Source: Sulfurimonas sp.
GTDB lineage: Bacteria; Campylobacterota; Campylobacteria; Campylobacterales; Sulfurimonadaceae
Direction: 5' to 3'
NCBI RefSeq assembly: GCF_028714975.1
Contig: NZ_JAQTLH010000002.1
Coordinates: 124,001 to 188,000 of the forward strand
Length of the DNA: 64,000 bases
A program made the translations under genes and the position numbers. Positions 53,458-61,670 of this stretch are shown here, one piece after another; within the stretch, counting starts at the first letter, position 1; the number at the start of each line of letters is the position of its first letter. Below the pieces are notes generated by a model. That model ran no database searches, had not been told where the DNA came from, and was given only the letters and a program-made list of their open reading frames with translations.

Positions 53458-53883
53458 ATGGAGTGCGAATTTCCGACAATTAATTCTAACAAGCAAGAAA
53501 TACAAGAAATTTTTAATATTACTAAAACTATAGCTATCTTAGGTCTCTCACCGGATGAGAGCAAAGCAAGTCACAGAGTAGCAAAATATCTTCAAGAACA
53601 AGGCTTTAAAATAGTTCCGATTTATCCGAAAGAGGAGACGATTCTTGGAGAAAAGGTATATCGCTCACTTTTAGAAATCCCTTTTGAAATCGATATGGTA
53701 GATATATTTAGAAAACCGGATGCTCTTCATATGGTTGCCGATGCTTGTATACAAAGAGGCGATGTAAAAGTTTTTTGGGCTCAAAAAGAGATAGTAAATA
53801 ATGAAGCGGCTAAGAAAGCAAAAGATGCAGGTATGATGGTAGTTCAAAATATGTGTACGATGGTAGAACATCGTGCTTTATAA
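53458..53883 (+). CDS. CoA-binding domain protein
   Basis: 141 residues from ATG 53458; ATG 53452 is in frame but lies directly on the AAGGGA ribosome site, so 53458 is preferred. A Rossmann-like CoA_binding_2 domain fills the protein: TIAILGLSPDESKASHRVAKYL, then IVPIYPK, IDMVDIFRKPD and VFWAQKEI. Function of these YccU-like proteins is unknown. Twelve bases separate it from ilvA. Confidence 0.85.
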   Translation: MECEFPTINSNKQEIQEIFNITKTIAILGLSPDESKASHRVAKYLQEQGFKIVPIYPKEETILGEKVYRSLLEIPFEIDMVDIFRKPDALHMVADACIQRGDVKVFWAQKEIVNNEAAKKAKDAGMMVVQNMCTMVEHRAL

Positions 53884-53895
53884 AAAGGGTTTTTA

Positions 53896-55098
53896 TTGTT
53901 AGATATACATAAAATTTACGAAGCAAGAGAGAGAATAAAAGGCATCGTAGTAGATACGCCGCTCTCTTATGCACCGTACTTAAGTCATCTAAGCGGGTGT
54001 GAAGCCTACTTAAAGAAAGAGAATCTTCAAGTTACGGGCGCTTTTAAGATAAGAGGCGCATATAATAAAATCGCAACTCTAAGCGATGTGCAAAGAGCGT
54101 GCGGAGTTATAGCTGCCAGTGCCGGAAATCACGCTCAGGGAGTCGCACTCTCTGCTTCAAAATTTGGGATAAAAGCCGTGATAGTTATGCCGGAGTCTAC
54201 GCCTCTTACAAAAGTCAACGGTGTAAAGCATTACGGAGCAGAGGTAATACTTGCAGGAGCAAACTACGATGAGGCGTATGCTTATGCCCTAAAATACGGC
54301 AAAAAAAACTCTTTGACTTTCGTTCATCCGTTTGAAGACGATGAGGTTATGGCTGGTCAGGGAACTTTAGCGCTTGATATACTAGATAGCTGTAAAGATT
54401 TAGATGCCGTAATAGTTCCCGTCGGAGGCGGCGGACTCATTTGTGGTATGGCGTGTGCCTTTAAGAGTATAAATCCAAATATTGAGGTAATAGGCGTTAG
54501 CGCAAAAGGCGCTCCGGCGCTTAAAAACTCATTTGATTTAAAAACGCCTGTTGACAGTTTAAGTGTTAGAACGATTGCGGACGGGATCGCCGTTCGTGAT
54601 ACTTCGCCGATAACATTAAACTATATGCTTAGTAGTGTAGATAAGTTTATAAGCGTGGATGATGAAGAGATAGCAAGTGCGATTTTATTTCTGCTAGAGA
54701 AGCAAAAACTTGTCGTAGAGGGTGCCGGAGCTGTTGGTGTTGCCGCACTTTTACACAATAAGCTTGAACACTTAAAAGGTAAAAAAGTAGCGGTCGTTCT
54801 AAGCGGCGGAAATATGGATGTAACGCTTTTATCCGTCATAATAGAAAAAGGTTTGTTAAAATCCGGCAGAAAGATGAAACTTACGGTAACACTAATCGAC
54901 AAACCCGGTTCATTGATGCGTTTTACAGAGATACTTCAGCAGCTAAATGCAAATATAGTTCATATAGCCTATGACAGAACCTCTATTTCGCTTGACTACG
55001 GCGATGCAAATGTAACAGTGCATGTAGAGACGAAGGGCGAAGAGCATCAAAGAGCTATTTACAAGGTGCTAAAAGAAGAAAATTATATAAGAGATTAA
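53896..55098 (+). CDS. ilvA: Threonine ammonia-lyase
   Basis: 400 residues; TTG start with AAGGG seven bases upstream. PLP enzyme that makes 2-oxobutanoate from threonine for isoleucine synthesis. The PLP lysine is in GAFKIRGA, the phosphate loop is PVGGGGLICG, and a single ACT-like domain ends the protein (from about 325). The short form with one regulatory domain is common to catabolic-type enzymes, but ilvB and ilvN lie just downstream, which supports the biosynthetic role. Confidence 0.92.
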   Translation: MLDIHKIYEARERIKGIVVDTPLSYAPYLSHLSGCEAYLKKENLQVTGAFKIRGAYNKIATLSDVQRACGVIAASAGNHAQGVALSASKFGIKAVIVMPESTPLTKVNGVKHYGAEVILAGANYDEAYAYALKYGKKNSLTFVHPFEDDEVMAGQGTLALDILDSCKDLDAVIVPVGGGGLICGMACAFKSINPNIEVIGVSAKGAPALKNSFDLKTPVDSLSVRTIADGIAVRDTSPITLNYMLSSVDKFISVDDEEIASAILFLLEKQKLVVEGAGAVGVAALLHNKLEHLKGKKVAVVLSGGNMDVTLLSVIIEKGLLKSGRKMKLTVTLIDKPGSLMRFTEILQQLNANIVHIAYDRTSISLDYGDANVTVHVETKGEEHQRAIYKVLKEENYIRD

Positions 55099-55105
55099 AC
55101 AAACT

Positions 55106-57232
55106 ATGAATCCGACAAAAAAAAGTAATTTTGATGAAGCGATTGTTTATACGCAAATTTTAAACGCTAGATTGCTTTTAGTGGTCGATGCCCTTACGAC
55201 TTTACGACTTTTAAATATAAATAGTCTTGAAGTAGAAAATGAATTTAAAATTGCCAATCTCCATATTGCATACTCGACAAAAGTTATCTCCTTTACTTCA
55301 AATGCAAGATACTTTGCTATGATAAGCCAAGACACCAAAGAATCAAGACTTTATGAAACAAAAAGCAAAAAAATTATTGCTACGGTAAGCAGACACTTAG
55401 GTGGAGCCTCTTGTATCGGAATTGATCCAAAAGATAGATATATGTTTTCATGCGGTGATGACGGAATAACATTCGGAGTAGATATTAAGAACGGACAACT
55501 TGCATTTACTCTTCCAAGACATAAAGACACTCTTCTTGATATAGCTTTTAGCGATAACGGTAAATGGGTTGCAACTGCTAGTTATGATAAAAATATATTT
55601 TTATCTGATTTAAGTACGATGACGCTGGCAGCTAAATTAAAAGCCCATTCGGCTCCCGTGATGAAATTACAATTTTTAAGTGATAACAGACTCTTTAGTA
55701 TAGATAAAAACGGCGGTGCAGTTATATGGAATCTAAATAATTTTAAAGTAATTACCAGACTTAAAAACGTACATGACGATGTTACCGCGATTGTGGTCGG
55801 CGATGTTGATATGTTTCTTTTCTTGGGCACAAAACTCGGATATGTTTTAGTTTATGATTTAACTACCTATGAGCAAATTTCAAGAAAATATATAAAACTT
55901 GATAATGCGATTACAGCTTTAAATTTTAATGAAACGGATAAAGAGCTTATCGTTGCAACTGATCGTGGAGAGCTATTTTTTTACGATATATTTAACGGTG
56001 AAGATCAGTTTGATGAGTTGTTAAAGCAGAAAAAATATAAGTTGATGCATAGCCATATAGAAAAAAATCCGCTATTAAATTATACGAAAGCTTCTAAAAT
56101 TTTTGCAGTTTTATGGGAAAAAACGGTGCAAAAAGCAAAAGAACTTCTTGAAAACAGCGAAAAAGACAAAGCCATAGAAGTTTTTAAAAATTTTATGGAA
56201 ATTCCGTCTAAAAAACAGTTTGCGCAAAAACTTATTCAAGAATATGCGGAGTATGATAAATTTTTACATTTTGTAAAAAACAGAAAAATTGCTTTGGCTT
56301 ATGCTATTACAAATATTCACCCCCTATATAAAGAGACGAAAATTTACAAATCTATGGAGTTAGAGTGGGAAAAATCATTCGAACTGGCAAAAAAATATTT
56401 TCTTGATCCAAAACTAAGTCATAAAGTTCAAGAAATTTTAGCTCCATATAGAGGAATAAGCGATAAAACAAAACTTATTCAAGAGCTCACCTTAAATGGG
56501 CAGGTTTATAAAAGATTTAGGGATGCAGTAGTACAAAAAGATTTTAAGTTGTCGTTTGAACTTGTTAAACAAAACCCATTTTTAAAAGAGTATTCCGAGT
56601 ACAAAGCTTTGATGAAATATTCCGATACTCTTTATATGAAAGCTCAAGTTTTACTGGGTAACGGCGATACTCACGCAGCGATAAAAATCTTTCGTATTTT
56701 ACTAGATTTTGAAGATTTTAAGGATGAAGCAAAAGAGAGTATAGTTCGTATTGAAAATAGGCAAAAGTTTTTTAATGCTATAAAAGAAGAAGATATAGTT
56801 TTAGCTTACAATCTTTTAGATGAATTTTCCGATTTACAAGAGAGCCAAGAGGGTAAGGAGCTTCAAATGCTTTGGGAGAGTGATCTGCTAAAAGCCAATG
56901 AGTCCGCTTTTTGTGCAGATATACTTGGGATAAAAATCGTTTTAGATAAATATATGAAAATAAAGTCAAAAAATATTGCAATCGCTAATGTTTTGTCAAG
57001 ATATTACATAACGCAGCTTGAGAACGCTCTTAAAGAAAATATAGATCAAAAAATTATAGAAAACGGTATTAAAAACTATATTTTATATTATGGATTGACG
57101 GAAGAAATTGAATTTTTCTTTGATGATTTTAAAGTACGATATCCTGATTCAAAATTAAATATAAAATCGCAAATAGAGGGTTCTTTAAGCAGTTGGAGAC
57201 CTTCAATGATAGTTAAATCCATATTAGATTAA
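55106..57232 (+). CDS. WD40 repeat protein with an 84-residue helical repeat array
   Basis: 708 residues. The first 300 contain about six or seven weak WD40 blades, e.g. FSCGDDGITFGVDIKNG and TASYDKNIFLSDLST, which should make a beta-propeller. From residue 302 a helical repeat follows in four copies starting at Phe302, Phe386, Phe471 and Phe555 (spacing 84, 85, 84), with the pattern F-x(9-11)-L-A/S-Y/F, then P-L and a Y/W-x-K-A region. No signal peptide or membrane segment, so probably a cytoplasmic scaffold. Starts seven bases after ilvA. The role is unknown. Confidence 0.8.
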   Translation: MNPTKKSNFDEAIVYTQILNARLLLVVDALTTLRLLNINSLEVENEFKIANLHIAYSTKVISFTSNARYFAMISQDTKESRLYETKSKKIIATVSRHLGGASCIGIDPKDRYMFSCGDDGITFGVDIKNGQLAFTLPRHKDTLLDIAFSDNGKWVATASYDKNIFLSDLSTMTLAAKLKAHSAPVMKLQFLSDNRLFSIDKNGGAVIWNLNNFKVITRLKNVHDDVTAIVVGDVDMFLFLGTKLGYVLVYDLTTYEQISRKYIKLDNAITALNFNETDKELIVATDRGELFFYDIFNGEDQFDELLKQKKYKLMHSHIEKNPLLNYTKASKIFAVLWEKTVQKAKELLENSEKDKAIEVFKNFMEIPSKKQFAQKLIQEYAEYDKFLHFVKNRKIALAYAITNIHPLYKETKIYKSMELEWEKSFELAKKYFLDPKLSHKVQEILAPYRGISDKTKLIQELTLNGQVYKRFRDAVVQKDFKLSFELVKQNPFLKEYSEYKALMKYSDTLYMKAQVLLGNGDTHAAIKIFRILLDFEDFKDEAKESIVRIENRQKFFNAIKEEDIVLAYNLLDEFSDLQESQEGKELQMLWESDLLKANESAFCADILGIKIVLDKYMKIKSKNIAIANVLSRYYITQLENALKENIDQKIIENGIKNYILYYGLTEEIEFFFDDFKVRYPDSKLNIKSQIEGSLSSWRPSMIVKSILD

Positions 57233-57264
57233 AATTTTTAACTTGTAATATAGTTCATTTTTTA

Positions 57265-57270
57265 TATAAT
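57265..57270 (+). promoter_or_regulatory. Probable -10 box of ilvB
   Basis: TATAAT within TTTTATATAATTAGCG, 30 bases before the ATG; TAGGAG is the ribosome site. I see no leader peptide or attenuator. Confidence 0.65.
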
Positions 57271-57300
57271 TAGCGAATTTTTTACGATAGGAGACTTTTC

Positions 57301-58998
57301 ATGCAGATAAGTGGCGCGCAGATGGTCATTGAAGCTTTAATTGCAGAGGGTGTAGATACCGTCTTTGGCTACCCCGGCGGAGCAATTATGAATGTCTATG
57401 ATGAGATTTATAAGCAAAATAGTTTTCACCATATTTTAACTAGACATGAACAAGCTGCCGTACATGCTGCCGAGGGTTACTCAAAAGCAAGCGGAAAAGT
57501 CGGTGTTGCCCTCATTACAAGCGGTCCGGGGTTTACAAATGCAGTTACGGGACTAGCTGATGCTTATATGGACTCAATTCCGTTAGTCGTTATAAGCGGG
57601 CAGGTTCCTATGAGCCTCATCGGAACGGATGCATTTCAAGAGATAGATGCCGTCGGGATTAGCCGTTCTTGTACGAAACACAACTACCTTGTAACGGATG
57701 CTTCGGATTTACCGCGCATACTAAAAGAGGCGTTTTATATAGCAGCAAGCGGTCGTCCCGGTCCGGTTCATGTGGATATCCCAAAAGATGTAACTGCTCA
57801 AATTGCCGAGTTTGACTACTCGATTGAGTTAAATCTTGAAACTTATAAACCGCATGTAAAGGGCAACCCTCGTCAAATTAAAAAAGCGATGGAAGCGATT
57901 GCTAAAGCAAAAAGACCTATTTTTTATTTAGGCGGCGGTATTGTAAACTCGAATGCGGCTTATGAAGTTAGAGATTTGGTTCATGCTACGGGTATTCCTG
58001 CGGTTGAGACATTTATGGCTAGAGGCGTCTTAAGTCATGATGATGATTTGCTAATCTCTATGCTCGGTATGCACGGTTCATACGCTGCAAATATGGCTAT
58101 GAGCGAGACGGATTTGGTTATCGGCTTGGGTGCCAGATTTGACGACCGCGTAACGGGAAAACTCTCCGAGTTTGCAAAAAATGCAGGCGTTATACATGTA
58201 GATATAGATCCGGCTAGTATCTCAAAGCTTGTAAAGGCCGATTTTCCGATTGTCGGCGATGTTAAAAATGTCGTAAAAGAGATGTTGGAATCAGTATCGT
58301 TAATCAATCCGACAAAGTATGAAGCTTGGAGAGAGACTATAAGAAATTTTGAGGAGCTTCATCCGTTAACTTATCATGAAGACAGTGACAGATTGAAACC
58401 TCAATGGGTTATACAAAGAGTGGGTGAGTTGTTAGGCGACGGTGCAAATATCTCTACGGATGTAGGGCAGCATCAGATGTGGACGGCACAATTTTATCCG
58501 TTTACCCGCCCTCGCCAGTGGATAAGCTCCGGCGGTCTTGGAACAATGGGATTTGGTTTTCCGGCGGCTATGGGTGTAAAAGTAGCTTCACCCGATAAGA
58601 TAAGTATAAACTTTACGGGAGACGGTTCTATTTTGATGAATTGTCAGGAGTTAATGACTGCGGTTGAGAAAAAAATACCGGTAATTAACATCATACTAAA
58701 CAATAACTATCTTGGAATGGTTCGTCAGTGGCAAACACTTTTTTACAACAAAAGACATAGCCAAACAGATCTAAGCGTTCAACCTGATTTCGTAAAACTT
58801 GCAGAGGCATTCGGCGGTATCGGATATAGAGTCCATACGAAAGAGGAGTTTGATGCGGCACTAAGAGATGCTGTAGAGAAAAACATAGTTACTTTTATAG
58901 AAGTTATTGTAGAGAGATTAGAAAATGTTATGCCTATGGTACCTGCGGGCGGATCACTGTTTAATATGATGCTATTAGAGAAAAAGGAGAAAAAATAA
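57301..58998 (+). CDS. ilvB: Acetolactate synthase, large (catalytic) subunit
   Basis: 565 residues, ThDP enzyme for the first common step of branched-chain amino acid synthesis. The ThDP-activating Glu50 lies in RHEQAAVHAAEGY; the ThDP-Mg site is GDGSILMNCQEL...NNNYLG near 430-470; FAD-binding middle domain GLGARFDDRV. The stop overlaps the ilvN start region by one base. It has its own -10 box at 57265. Confidence 0.96.
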   Translation: MQISGAQMVIEALIAEGVDTVFGYPGGAIMNVYDEIYKQNSFHHILTRHEQAAVHAAEGYSKASGKVGVALITSGPGFTNAVTGLADAYMDSIPLVVISGQVPMSLIGTDAFQEIDAVGISRSCTKHNYLVTDASDLPRILKEAFYIAASGRPGPVHVDIPKDVTAQIAEFDYSIELNLETYKPHVKGNPRQIKKAMEAIAKAKRPIFYLGGGIVNSNAAYEVRDLVHATGIPAVETFMARGVLSHDDDLLISMLGMHGSYAANMAMSETDLVIGLGARFDDRVTGKLSEFAKNAGVIHVDIDPASISKLVKADFPIVGDVKNVVKEMLESVSLINPTKYEAWRETIRNFEELHPLTYHEDSDRLKPQWVIQRVGELLGDGANISTDVGQHQMWTAQFYPFTRPRQWISSGGLGTMGFGFPAAMGVKVASPDKISINFTGDGSILMNCQELMTAVEKKIPVINIILNNNYLGMVRQWQTLFYNKRHSQTDLSVQPDFVKLAEAFGGIGYRVHTKEEFDAALRDAVEKNIVTFIEVIVERLENVMPMVPAGGSLFNMMLLEKKEKK

Positions 58999-59474
58999 TG
59001 CAAGATGAAAGTGCAAGAAGAGTTATCTCTGTAATCGTCGTAAATGAAGCAAGCGTGCTCTCTCGTATTACGGATCTTTTTTCGGGTCGCGGTTACAATA
59101 TCACATCTTTGACTGTTGCTCCGATTCCAGATAGTAGATATTCAAGGCTTACGATAGTAACTTCGGGCTCTATTAGAGTGATAGAACAGATAACGAAACA
59201 GCTTCATAAGCTAATACCTGTTTTAAAAGTTTACGAGCATGCCGATTTGGTTGAAAAAGAGATGGCTTTAATGAAGTTTCCTATATCTGAAAACATCACT
59301 GATATCGCTACTTTATGTGCAGCTTACAACGGTAAAATCGTTAATGTGGGAGATAATGTATTTATAGCAATGGTTGCAGACGAGCCAAAGAGAGTTGAAA
59401 ACCTACTCAAAATAATTAGCAAGTACAATCCAAAAGAGATTGTAAGAAGCGGTGCCGTAGCACTAGAGAGATAA
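58998..59474 (+). CDS. ilvN: Acetolactate synthase, small (regulatory) subunit
   Basis: 158 residues: an N-terminal ACT domain (about 8-80) with NEASVLSRITDLFSGRGYNI, the valine-sensing motif, and a C-terminal ACT-like domain. Activates and gives feedback control to IlvB. The ATG overlaps the ilvB stop (TAATG). The gene could equally be called ilvH. Confidence 0.95.
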   Translation: MQDESARRVISVIVVNEASVLSRITDLFSGRGYNITSLTVAPIPDSRYSRLTIVTSGSIRVIEQITKQLHKLIPVLKVYEHADLVEKEMALMKFPISENITDIATLCAAYNGKIVNVGDNVFIAMVADEPKRVENLLKIISKYNPKEIVRSGAVALER

Positions 59475-59479
59475 AGAAA

Positions 59480-60430
59480 GTGCTATTTAGCGATGTTGCT
59501 TCGCATCTAAAACTACAATATTTCGGTGAAGATTTAGAGATAGACTCCATGAATGAGCTAGATTTATCTTCACCCTCACAGCTGACTTTTGCAGTTCATA
59601 AAAAATATGCTTCCAAATTATTATCTTCAAGGGCAAAAGCATATCTCATAACCGATACTTTAGTGGAGTTTCTTCCAAAAGACTCCTCGTACATAGTTTG
59701 TGACGATGTATCAATCTCAATGGCTTATGCAACAAAACTCTTTTACAAAAAACCCATAGAACCGCAACTTCCGCAAGCCGTAGTAGGTAAAAACAGTTAT
59801 ATAGACACTATGGCAAAGGTGGAAAACGGTGTTATTATAGGTTCAAATGTAACCGTTATGGCCGGTGCATATATCGGTACAAATACGGTTATAAATGATA
59901 ATACGATTATTTATCCGAATGTAACTGTTTATAGAGACTGCATTATAGGAAGAGATTGCATTATTCATGCAGGAACGGTTGTCGGAGGCGATGGATTTGG
60001 CTTTTCTCATACAAAAGAGGGCGAGCATATCAAAATATACCAAAACGGAAATGTCATCATAGAAGATAGCGTAGAGATTGGTGCAAACTGTGCAATAGAC
60101 AGGGCAGTTTTTAACTCCACTATAATCAGAAAAGGGACAAAGATAGACAACTTTATTCATATTGCACATAACTGCGATATCGGTGAGCATTGTATCTTTG
60201 TAGCGCAAACAGGGGTAGGCGGTTCGACTAAACTGGGTCGCAACTGTGTCGTAAGCGGACAGAGTGCTTTTAGCGACCATATAGATATAGCGCCGTTTTC
60301 TACTTTTACAGCCAGAAGCGGTGTTACAAAAAGCATCTTAGAGAGCGGAGGGGTTTACAGCGGTTATCCGCTTATGAATCATAGAGATTGGAAAAGGCTT
60401 CAAGCAAGGATAGGGAAGTTACAGGAGTAA
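59480..60430 (+). CDS. lpxD: UDP-3-O-(R-3-hydroxyacyl)glucosamine N-acyltransferase, first copy
   Basis: 316 residues. Adds the second acyl chain to lipid A precursor. The N-terminal uridine-binding domain (about 1-95) is followed by a left-handed beta-helix of hexapeptide repeats (about 100-280) and a short helical end. The catalytic His lies in HIAHNCDIG and the second key His in FSDHIDIA. The start is GTG 59480, with AAGAAAG upstream. A second lpxD follows one base after the stop. This copy is more diverged in the loop between the two His residues. Confidence 0.93.
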   Translation: MLFSDVASHLKLQYFGEDLEIDSMNELDLSSPSQLTFAVHKKYASKLLSSRAKAYLITDTLVEFLPKDSSYIVCDDVSISMAYATKLFYKKPIEPQLPQAVVGKNSYIDTMAKVENGVIIGSNVTVMAGAYIGTNTVINDNTIIYPNVTVYRDCIIGRDCIIHAGTVVGGDGFGFSHTKEGEHIKIYQNGNVIIEDSVEIGANCAIDRAVFNSTIIRKGTKIDNFIHIAHNCDIGEHCIFVAQTGVGGSTKLGRNCVVSGQSAFSDHIDIAPFSTFTARSGVTKSILESGGVYSGYPLMNHRDWKRLQARIGKLQE

Positions 60431-60431
60431 A

Positions 60432-61385
60432 ATGATGGATTTAAGAGAGTGTGCGAAAATAATAAACAGTGATTTTATGGGTGAGAGTTTTGAAGTAACA
60501 AAGATGAATACTTTAAGAGATGCCTCAAAGAGTGAGATATCTTTTGTTGCAAACTCAAAATATATAAAAGATATTCAAAATTCAAATGCCGGCGCTATAA
60601 TAGTCGATAAACAGACAAAAGAGTTTGTTCCTGAGGGTTGTATTGCTTTAGTGGTTGAGAGTCCTTACTGGGAGATGGCAACGCTCTCAAAATATTTCGC
60701 TCCGCCTATTGAAGATGCTACTCTTGCCAAACCTCAAATAGGCGAAGGCACGATTGTCTCACCAAAAGCCGAGATTGCAAAAGGTGCGGTAATCGGCAAA
60801 AATTGTACGATTATGGCGCATGTTTACATCGGTGCAAATACCCAAATCGGCGATAACACGATACTATACCCGAGCGTAACTATCTACAGAGATTGCAGAA
60901 TCGGGAGTGATTGCATCATCCATGCAAATACTACAATCGGAAGTGACGGTTTTGGTTTTGCGACAAATAGACTCGGTGAGCATAGAAAAATTTATCAAAA
61001 CGGCAATGTCGTAGTAGAAGATAATGTTGAAATAGGCAGTTCAACTACGATAGACAGAGCCGTTTTTGGAACAACGCTCATAAAACACGGCGTTAGAATC
61101 GACAATCTTGTTCAAGTCGGACATAACTGTGTCATCGGAGAACACTCCGTTCTTGTCGCTCAAGCAGGAATTTCAGGTTCGACTACGATGGGAAGAAATG
61201 TAGTTATGGGCGGGCAGAGTGCTACTGCAGGTCATTTAAGCATAGCTCCTTTTACGACTATGGCCGCTAGAAGCGGAGTGACAAAGAGTATCAATCAAAG
61301 CGGATTGACATTTGCGGGATTTCCTTTGGTCGAACACAAAATATGGCTTAAACTTCAGGCAAAAATTGCTAGACTAATCAAATAA
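60432..61385 (+). CDS. lpxD: UDP-3-O-(R-3-hydroxyacyl)glucosamine N-acyltransferase, second copy
   Basis: 317 residues, same layout as the copy upstream, with His in QVGHNCVIG and TAGHLSIA. Roughly half the residues match its neighbour by eye, most strongly in DGFGF, KIYQNGNV and RSGVTKS, so it is an old duplication. Both copies keep the catalytic residues. The start is ATG 60432, one base after the first copy's stop; the next codon is also ATG. The two may prefer different acyl chains or work under different conditions (inference). Confidence 0.93.
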   Translation: MMDLRECAKIINSDFMGESFEVTKMNTLRDASKSEISFVANSKYIKDIQNSNAGAIIVDKQTKEFVPEGCIALVVESPYWEMATLSKYFAPPIEDATLAKPQIGEGTIVSPKAEIAKGAVIGKNCTIMAHVYIGANTQIGDNTILYPSVTIYRDCRIGSDCIIHANTTIGSDGFGFATNRLGEHRKIYQNGNVVVEDNVEIGSSTTIDRAVFGTTLIKHGVRIDNLVQVGHNCVIGEHSVLVAQAGISGSTTMGRNVVMGGQSATAGHLSIAPFTTMAARSGVTKSINQSGLTFAGFPLVEHKIWLKLQAKIARLIK

Positions 61386-61404
61386 AAAAAAGAGGTGGTT
61401 TTGT

Positions 61405-61608
61405 ATGCCAAAAACAATTTTGCTAAAGGGAACTAAAAAAGGCGTTATTTCCGTAATTAAAATAGATGAGCCTTACGGTAAGGGCAGTCATAGTGTTGCG
61501 AGCATAGGAGTGTCTTTAGTCGGAGATGAGAATGAACCGGAGTGGAAAGTTCATATTCCGTTGGAAAATTTAGATGAAGTTATAGAGGCTCTTAAGGAGT
61601 TAAAATAG
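61405..61608 (+). CDS. Small unknown protein
   Basis: 67 residues with AAAGAGGTGG upstream of its ATG. The sequence is beta-rich (GTKKGVISVIKIDEPYG, then SIGVSLVGD) and ends in a charged helix with LDEVIEALKELK. No signal peptide, cysteine or membrane helix. It lies between lpxD and tamA and is followed by a tandem terminator. I do not recognise the family; the strong ribosome site and good codon pattern support a real gene. Confidence 0.75.
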   Translation: MPKTILLKGTKKGVISVIKIDEPYGKGSHSVASIGVSLVGDENEPEWKVHIPLENLDEVIEALKELK

Positions 61609-61610
61609 AC

Positions 61611-61657
61611 TTCTTGCAGTTTTGCAAGAAATTTTTTGCCTAGAATAGGGCGTTTTT
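61611..61657 (+). terminator. Tandem hairpin terminator
   Basis: Hairpin one TTCTTGCA (61611-61618) / TGCAAGAA (61623-61630) with loop GTTT, then ATTTTTT. Hairpin two GCC TA (61638-61642) / TA-GGGC (61646-61651, one bulge) then GTTTTT. The same order, with a 15 of 17 base match in the GCAAGAA...TGCC junction, occurs at 15700-15716. Confidence 0.75.
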
Positions 61658-61670
61658 GAATGGAGTGTAG

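Noticed and set aside
59843-60280. A 145-codon minus-strand frame inside lpxD
   Set aside because: It is the mirror of the hexapeptide repeats of lpxD, with a cysteine- and tyrosine-rich product that resembles no real protein.
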